DNA of 64,000 bases from Xanthomonas cucurbitae. Its GTDB lineage: Bacteria; Pseudomonadota; Gammaproteobacteria; Xanthomonadales; Xanthomonadaceae. The notes below the pieces were generated by a model that was not told where the DNA came from, did not search any database, and saw only the letters and a list, made by a program, of their open reading frames with translations. Positions 53,818 through 64,000 of this stretch are shown one piece after another. The stretch lies in contig NZ_MDED01000002.1 in NCBI RefSeq assembly GCF_002939885.1, positions 183,169-247,168 on the forward strand, given 5' to 3'. Both the position numbers and the translations under genes were made by a program. The stretch's first letter is position 1. Every line of letters begins with the position of its first letter.

Positions 53818-56012
53818 TCAGCCCTGCGGGGTCAGCACGATGGCGCCCAGCGGCGGCAGCAGCAGCGGCAGCGATTGCGCGTGCCCATGCATGGCGTGCT
53901 GCTCGGCTGTCACGCTACCGCCATTGCCCAGGTTGCTGCCGCCATAGAGGCCGGCATCGCTGTTGAACACTTCGCGCCACTGGCCGCCCTGCGGCACACC
54001 GATGCGGTAGCCGTGCTGCACCACCGGGGTGAAGTTGATGACCACCAGCACCGGCGCATCGCCGCGCTTTGCCTTGCGCAGGAAGGCAACCACGCTGTTG
54101 GCGGCATCGTCGCCCACCACCCAGGAGAAACCGGACGGGTCATCGTCTTGCGTGTGCAGCGCGGGGTATTCGACGTACAGACGGTTCAAGTCGCGTACCA
54201 GCGTCTGCACGCCACGGTGGCGCGCTTCATCGAGCAAGTGCCACGGCAGGCCCGCGTCGTGGTTCCACTCGGTGGGTTGGCCGAACTCGCAGCCCATGAA
54301 CAGCAACTTGCGCCCCGGGTGGGTGAACATGAAACCCAGGTAGGCGCGCAGGTTGGCGAACCGCTGCCAGTCGTCGCCGGGCATGCGGCCCAGCAACGAG
54401 CCCTTGCCGTGCACCACTTCGTCATGCGAGATCGGCAGCACGAAGCGCTCCGAATACGCGTAGACCATGCTGAAGGTCAGCTCGCCATGGTGGTAGCGGC
54501 GATAGATCGGGTCCAGCCCCGCGTAGTGCAGGGTGTCGTGCATCCAGCCCATGTTCCACTTGTAGTGAAAGCCCAGGCCGCCATGCGCCACGTCGGCGGT
54601 CACACCGGGAAATGCAGTGGATTCCTCGGCAATCATCACCGCGCCCGGCGTGTGCTCGCGCACCACCGTGTTGAGCCGGCGCAGGAAGGCGATGGTTTCG
54701 TAGTTCTCGCGGCCGCCATGGATGTTGGGCACCCACTCGCCGGCGTTGCGGCTGTAGTCGCGGTACAGCATCGAGGCCACCGCATCCACGCGCAGGCCAT
54801 CGACGTGATAGCGCTGCAGGAACTCCAGCGCACTGGCGATCAGAAAGCCGGACACCTCGCGGCGGCCGTGGTTGTAGATCAGCGTATTCCAGTCGCGGTG
54901 GAAGCCTTCGCGCGGGTCGGCGTGTTCGTACAGTGCGGTGCCGTCGAAATGCGCCAGGCCATGCGCATCGGTGGGAAAGTGCGCCGGCACCCAGTCCACC
55001 AGCACGCCGATGCCCTCGCGGTGGCAACGGTCGACGAAACGGGCAAAGCCGTCCGGCGAACCGAAGCGCGCGGTGGGCGCGAACAGTCCCAACGGCTGGT
55101 AGCCCCACGAGCCGCCGAATGGATGCTCGGTGACCGGCATCAGTTCCACATGGGTAAAGCCCATGTCGGCCACATACGGAATCAGCCGGTCGGCCAGGCC
55201 ATCCCAGTCCAGCTCCACGCCTTCTTTGCGCAGCCAGGAGCCGGCGTGGATCTCGTAGATGCTCATCGGTGCGTCGTGCGCCTGGCGGCGCGCGCGCGTG
55301 GCCATCCAGCCGTCGTCGCTCCACTGGAACGGCGTAGGGTCGGCCACGATGGAGGCGGTACCCGGCGCCAGTTCTGCGCGCCGCGCCACCGGGTCGGCCT
55401 TGGCCGGCAACGCGTGGCCATGGGGGCCACGCAGCTGGTATTTGTAATGTGCTCCGGGGCCGACATCGGGAACGAATAGCTCCCACACACCGGACTGATG
55501 CCGCAGCCGCATCGGGTGACGGCGCGCATCCCAGCTGTTGAAGTCGCCCACCACCGCCACACGCGAGGCATTGGGCGCCCACACCGCAAAACGCGTGCCG
55601 CGCACGCCATCCACTTCCACCACATTGGCCCCCAGCGCATCGGCCAGTTGCAGGTGGTGGCCTTCGCTGATGAGGTGCAGGTCGAAGTCGCTGAGCTGCG
55701 GCCCGAAGGCGTACGGGTCGGCGGTGTCCTGCTCGCCACCGGGCCAGCCGATGCGCAGGCGGTAGCCGCCCTGCGCCGGCAGGTCACCGGCGAACAGGCC
55801 CGGCTCCGGGCCCGCTTCCAGCACGATCGCCTGGCCGTCGTCCAGCACCGCACTAACGCGCTCGGCGCCAGGCAGATAGGTGCGCAACACGCGCCCGCCG
55901 TCACTCGGGTGCGCGCCCAACACGGCGAACGCATCGCCGTGGCGCGCGTCGGCCAGGGCGCGGATGACGCCGGGATCCCATCGATTACTCACTGCTGTCA
56001 TTACTCCACTCA

Positions 56013-56016
<4 letters not shown>
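53818..56016 (-). CDS. glgB: 1,4-alpha-glucan branching enzyme
   Basis: A 732-residue GH13 enzyme making alpha-1,6 branches. An N1 region and a CBM48 ([21 protein letters not shown]) precede the catalytic barrel. The nucleophile Asp lies in [15 protein letters not shown], the acid Glu in [11 protein letters not shown] and the third Asp in [12 protein letters not shown]. The ATG at 56016 overlaps the treS-mak stop by ATGA. It is last in glgE - treS-mak - glgB. Confidence 0.95.
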
Positions 56017-59359
<3,343 letters not shown>

Positions 59360-59363
<4 letters not shown>

Positions 59364-62300
59364 GCGACCTCTCCTGCGCGGATGCGCCATAACGCGAACG
59401 GCCGCGTCGCCTCTAAGCGGATGTGCTGGTGTTTGCCATGCCACGTGAACCGGTGCCCATCCCACAGGTCATCCACGGCCACGCTGGCGTGATCGGGCAG
59501 GCCCAACTCCCACAACGGAATTTCGATATCCGCGTCCTGCCCCGCGTGCGGGTCCAGGTTGATGGCCACCAGCACCAGCGTACGGTTACGCGACAGGTAG
59601 CCAGCATCCAGGAACTTGCCGAAGTACAGCACCTGGTCGTTGTGCGCCTGATAGAAGCGCGTGCCCAGATGCGACTGCAGCTCCGGGTGCATACGGCGCA
59701 GCTGGTTGAAGCGGGTGATCTCCTCGACGATATCGCCGGGCGCGCGCTCGGGCCAGGCGCGTAGCTGGAATTTTTCCGAGTCCAGATACTCTTCCTTGCC
59801 CGCCGCCAGCGGCGTGGCCTCGCACAGTTCGAAACCTTGATACATGCCCCACAGCCCCGACAACGTGGTCGCCAGCGCCGCCCGGATCAGATGCCCGTTG
59901 CGCCCGCTGGTCTGCAGGAAGAACGGGTTGATGTCCGGCGTGTTGACGAAGAAATGCGGGCGAAAGCACTCGCTTGGCACGCCTTGGTTCAACTCCTGCA
60001 CGTACTCCTGCAACTCGTGCTTGTGGTTGCGCCAGGTGAAATAGGTATACGACTGCGAGAAACCGCACTTGGCCAGGCGGTACATCATCTTCGGCCGGGT
60101 AAAGGCCTCCGAGAGGAACACCACGTCCGGCCGGCGCCCGCGCACATCGGCAATCAGCCACTCCCAGAACGGGAACGGCTTGGTATGCGGGTTGTCCACG
60201 CGGAATAGCGTGACTCCTTCGTTGACCCAGAACAGCACTGCATCGCGCAGCGTGTTCCATAGCTCCGGCACCGCGCCGCTGGCATAGAAATCGACGTTGA
60301 CGATGTCCTGGTACTTTTTCGGCGGATTTTCCGCATACGGAATGGAACCGTCCGCGCGCCAGGTGAACCAATCCTTGTGTTCCTTCAGCCATGGGTGATC
60401 GGGCGCGCACTGGATCGCAAAATCCAGCGCCACTTCCAGCCCCTGCCCACGCGCGGCCTGGATCAGGCGGCGGAAGCCGGCCAGCCCGCCAAGTTCGGCA
60501 TGCACCTCCGTATGCCCACCGTCGGTCGCGCCGATCGCATACGGACTGCCGGGCTCGCCATCGACCGCAGTGACCGAGTTGTTGCGTCCCTTGCGGTTCT
60601 TCGCCCCGATCGGATGGATCGGTGGCATGTACAGCACATCGAAGTGCATGGCACGAATATGCGGCAGCCGCTGGATGACGTCATCGAACGTGCCATGTCG
60701 GTTGATATCACCGCTCTGCGAGCGCGGGAACAGCTCGTACCAACTAGCGAAGTGCGCCGCACGGCGCTCCGATTCCACCCGGAAGGTGACCGGGTACTCG
60801 GAGCGGAACGGCTTGTCGTCGGCCAGTGCCATTGCCTGCGCGGTCTCCGGCTCCAGCACGATGGCCAGTTGCTGCAACGGCTCGCTCCGCGCGCCGATAC
60901 GGGTGAGGATGTCCTGCAGCTGCGCTGCCAAGTCACCATCGCTGCGCGCATGCGCCGCCTTGACCACTGCAATGGCTTCCTGCACGTCCACCGGCAGTAC
61001 GGTGTCGGCCGCACGCTTCTTCTCCAGATCCGCATGCAGCGTGGCGAAGACATCGCGCCAGCCTTCCACACGGAACTCGTAGGTGCCGATGCGCTCCAGC
61101 GGGAACTCCGCGCGCCAGCGGTCGTTGCCCAGTGCGCGCATCGGTGCGCTGGTCCAGCTCTTGGCATCGGCGGCACGCCACAGTACCCCCACCGCAATAC
61201 GGTCGTGCCCGTCGCAGAACGCATCGGCCTCCACGCAGATCCGATCGCCCACGCTGCGCTTGACCGGGAAGCGGCCGTGATCCACCGACGGCGTCACCGA
61301 CTCGATGCAGACGCGCGGCCAGGTCCCGGCGGTCTGCGCGCGCGGACGCATGCGTGGTACCGCCAGCACATGTCGCGCCGGTACGCTGCGATACACCCGC
61401 ACCTCGCCCGGCTCCAGCGCGTCCAGCGTCGTCCCGGACAGGGTGCGCCCATCTTCGGCCACCAATGCTTCTGCATCGCCCAGCAGGCGCAACACATCGG
61501 ACGCCGGCACCGGCACCACATGCCGCGTATCGCCATTGATCAATAACAAGGCGGGCAAGCCACCCAGTGGCTCCACCGCCACTGCGGTCAGCCCGGTGGC
61601 CTCGCGCAGCAGCGGACGCAGCCGCAGGCCGGCCGTGCTGCCGGGTGGCCGGTCGCGGCCGCGCAGCGACTGCGGCAAAGCGTGTAGCTGCGCCTCGTCC
61701 AGCAACCACGCGCCACCCAGCGCCAATGCCAGCTGCCCGTGCTGCTCCGGCGCTGCGGCACGCTTGCCATCGGGCGCATCCAGCACCGCCACGACCTGCG
61801 ACGCCAGTGCGCGCAACGCCATGTCTTCCTCGAAAAACCAGCCGCCGCGACCATCCCACCAGGCCAGCGAAGAGAACGCCGCATCGAAGCCGGCCCCGAA
61901 CAGCTGCTGCAAGGCATCCAGCCCCAGTCCGGGCGTCCAGGCGGCGAACACCACCTCCGGCGCCCGCGCGTGCACGCGCGCGATCAGCGCGCGCCAGCGC
62001 TGCGCCGGCACCTGCTGCGGCTGTAACAAGCGGAAGCCACCGACGCCCTGCCCGGCCCACTCCAGCAGGCGTGCGCTCCACCACTCCACCAGGGCCGCAC
62101 CTTCCTGCGCATAGCTGAAGCGCGCCTCGGCCACCTCGGGCGCGGCCCGCGGCTGGCGCGGGTCCGGCACCGCCGTACTGCGCGCCCGAAACCACTGCGG
62201 ATTGTCGCGTACCACCGCGCTGGCACCGCCAACCTCGTCCAGCCGCAGATCCATCAGCAGCTTCACGCCGGCCTGCTGCGCGGCCTGCACGGCCTCGCGC

Positions 62301-62476
62301 AGACGCCCGCCTTGCGCATCGTCTCCACTGGCAGGCTCCATCAGCCGGCCTTCGGCATCGCGCTCGAACGGCGCTGCCGTTACCACGTAATCGCAACCGG
62401 CCTCGCGTGCAGCCGCACAGCGCTGCTCCAGTCCGCTGGATGCCCACCCTGCATCAGTGAGAACACAGATCCGCAT
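59360..62476 (-). CDS. glgE: Maltose-1-phosphate maltosyltransferase GlgE with N-terminal extension
   Basis: A 1038-residue GlgE. The DUF3416 N-domain of the classic enzyme begins only at about residue 390 ([20 protein letters not shown]). The GH13 core shows [19 protein letters not shown], nucleophile [12 protein letters not shown], acid [10 protein letters not shown] and NTPDINP. Mycobacterial GlgE is about 700 residues. The extra 380 residues look like a degenerate amylase-type barrel ([30 protein letters not shown]) without catalytic residues. It heads the operon. Confidence 0.93.
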
Positions 62477-62814
62477 GCCGCCCCCTACCGGGCAACGGCG
62501 CGCGCACGCACCGTGACCGAAAACGCCATGCGGAGTACGCCGCGCCGCAACGTGGCGGGCGCTGCCATGCGCCGCACCAGTCCAACACCTGCCCGGATCA
62601 CCCCTCGCTCATGCACCATCGGGACGACCCTGCCTACCGTGACTGCACTCATGCGTAACTCCGCAACGATTCTCGACCCATGCAGTCAAGCACCCCGGCT
62701 GCGAATTCCATGTGTCGGCCAAGTTGACGGAAATCGAACAAGTTGTGTGGCGACGGTTTGTAACGGCGAGCACACCGGTCGCTGCCAATAGCCAGCGCCA
62801 CTTGGCACAGGGGG

Positions 62815-62949
62815 CTAGTCCCTGGGGTATTCCCCGGGTCTTAAAGGACCCGCGCGCACGACCATCGGCTGTGCACGCATGCGTTCAAGCCACTTGATGT
62901 AGGCCTTATCGGCCAGTGTCTGACCGATACCTCGCGACTGGGATACAGC
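62815..62949 (-). pseudogene. Glutathione S-transferase-like C-terminal remnant
   Basis: The minus strand reads about 44 open codons including ADKAYIKWLERMRAQPMVV and a TAG at 62815. This resembles the last helix of a glutathione S-transferase (WLERMRARPAVQRA-type). A stop lies in frame at 62950-62952 and no start precedes it, so it is a fragment. The identification rests on a short segment. Confidence 0.5.
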
Positions 62950-63408
62950 CTAGAGCAGAATTTGTGTTTATTGTTTCGTGGTAGTAGTCAGTCGGCTATC
63001 CGCGTGGATTAGCATTTCAATCCGGCAGCTGTCGAAGTTGGCAAGTGTATAAGTAATTACAGGAAATGAAGCCGCTCACCGCGTCGGTTCAAACGGTCTT
63101 ACATTCCCCGGCAAGAGCGATGCGACTTCAGATCACGGACTGCCAGTCCGATATGCATCCGTTGTGTGTACACATTCATTAACTGCTTTTTGCTGGGCGC
63201 CTGCAACCAAACGGATGCAACGAACAGCTCCACACCTTAACTCCATCGAAGAAGACAGGACGGGCAGCCGACATACCAATACTCTCCGTAACGTAAGAGC
63301 TCAACTTCACGTCCCTGGACTAACCACCGGACCAGCCACCCGAGCAACAACGGCATTTAACAATTAGTTAGCAATTGCATAGCGTGTGCGACCCAAACAA
63401 CGAGCGAG
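62950..63408. other. Low-GC gene-free stretch
   Basis: About 460 bp, visibly AT-richer than the rest of the window. No convincing gene or RNA is seen; the longest open frames lack family character. With the GST-like fragment and the transposase end it looks like a decayed, recombination-prone junction. Confidence 0.6.
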
Positions 63409-63897
63409 TCATTCACTTCTCGCGTAGAACGAGAACACTAATGTATAGCGCTCCCCTGACACGATGGGCGTCACGGCATGGTGCGAGGCGGGACTGATGG
63501 CAAATGCAAAACCTGCGTCGTGCTCTGGACGAAATGCTTTGACAAGATCAGCTGCGTCAGCCGATGCAAACAACATCAAGATACCGCCGTTTTCGTCTAC
63601 CCAACCACGGTTGAGTTGCACCAGAACGCGGTGGGTCTCCTGGCCAGGGATGTAATCGTTGTGGATGCGTATGCGTTGCCCTGGCACCAGCTTATGGGCA
63701 GTCACATCACACCGGTCATCCAAGCGGTTGCAGAAGACAGCTTCCACTTTCGAGCGCACCTGCTGGACGACCTCGCCTCCCAGCAGCGCATCAATGGCTG
63801 GCGGCAGCTCGCAATCCAGGAGGCTGAACTCATACTGCTCGTAGAAGCTTGCAACCTTCAAGCGCCAAGGGGCGGAAGTCTCAAGCCACGCCAGCAC
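63409..63897 (-). CDS. 2OG-Fe(II) oxygenase, probably 5'-truncated
   Basis: 162 residues of a 2-oxoglutarate/Fe(II) dioxygenase with HxD in IRIHNDYIPG, the distal His in SHHAVTPI and the 2OG-binding Arg in GERYTLVFSF. The open frame continues upstream past the GTG at 63897 (IHPGSEA) to the TGA at 63919-63921, which is also the transposase stop. The likely original N-terminus is therefore lost to insertion of the element. The GTG could still serve as a start, but its ribosome site is poor. Confidence 0.7.
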   Translation of the reverse strand: MLAWLETSAPWRLKVASFYEQYEFSLLDCELPPAIDALLGGEVVQQVRSKVEAVFCNRLDDRCDVTAHKLVPGQRIRIHNDYIPGQETHRVLVQLNRGWVDENGGILMLFASADAADLVKAFRPEHDAGFAFAISPASHHAVTPIVSGERYTLVFSFYARSE

Positions 63898-63918
63898 TGC
63901 CTCGCTTCCGGGGTGGAT

Positions 63919-64000
63919 TCACTCACGAAGTGCAAGGGTATCGTAGTTGAAAAAGACCTCGGCTGGAGTGAGATAGCTCAATCGTTTTCTGGGTCGGTTG
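63919..64000 (-). mobile_element. IS30-type transposase, C-terminal end
   Basis: The minus strand encodes NRPRKRLSYLTPAEVFF and continues NYDTLALRE before a TGA. This is the C-terminal signature of IS30-family transposases. The rest lies beyond the window. The element end must fall between this stop and the oxygenase gene. No terminal repeat could be confirmed from one end. Confidence 0.8.

Noticed and set aside
62712..62897. Small frame near the GST-like fragment
   Set aside because: It is antisense to the fragment and lacks any recognisable pattern.
63164..63367. 67-codon frame in the low-GC stretch
   Set aside because: Composition, lack of ribosome site and lack of motif argue against a gene.

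Overview
The window is high-GC DNA from a plant-associated gammaproteobacterium, almost certainly Xanthomonas. The basis is protein recognition: the ntrBC-amtB-glnK-glnA block, a fused TreS-maltokinase beside a long GlgE, a pectin/uronate cluster with a TRAP transporter, a single-chain indolepyruvate oxidoreductase, and GTAG-type REP palindromes between genes. No rRNA, tRNA or CRISPR array was seen. The species cannot be fixed from sequence reading alone.

Layout. 1-985: two Cu/Zn superoxide dismutase lipoproteins. 1165-7386: nitrogen control, with ntrC, ntrB, amtB, glnK and glnA all on the minus strand. A sigma-54 promoter and two NtrC sites lie upstream of glnA, and a third NtrC-like site covers the ntrB start. 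7610-9091: uppP and a PEBP-family protein. 9180-9652: four tandem GTAG palindromes. 9693-14222: a TPR/sulfotransferase-like protein, a YheT hydrolase, a PlsC acyltransferase and a thioesterase. 14415-18128: a parA-sixA-yceI-phospholipase D operon. 18279-23894: an AEC transporter, a small secreted protein and the 1235-residue indolepyruvate oxidoreductase. 23894-25834: a hipBA toxin-antitoxin operon behind four operator repeats.

25884-32229 is a probable ergothioneine module. egtB and egtD overlap on the minus strand, an egtE-like PLP enzyme is divergent, and a two-gene ABC transporter follows; its first protein fuses a substrate-binding domain to a permease. The 3' end of the egtE-like gene and its REP element are duplicated in tandem. 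32278-39820: an EF-hand protein, a fatty acid desaturase, an ABC ATPase, a GYF/AIM24 protein, a patatin lipoprotein, an Lrp/AsnC regulator divergent from phenylalanine hydroxylase, and a DUF2442 protein.

39947-53131 is a pectin/uronate utilisation cluster: an SGNH esterase-cupin fusion, an RpiB-type isomerase beside KduD, a LacI regulator, a GH43 enzyme, a DctPQM TRAP transporter, a hydratase and two esterases. Three nearly identical 19-bp operators in front of its transcription units point to control by the LacI protein. 53234-62476: an LprI-like protein, then glgE, treS-mak and glgB, which overlap by four bases each and build branched alpha-glucan from trehalose through maltose-1-phosphate. 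62477-64000 is a lower-GC, decayed end with a GST-like fragment, a 2OG-Fe(II) oxygenase probably shortened at its 5' end, and the last 26 codons of an IS30-type transposase.
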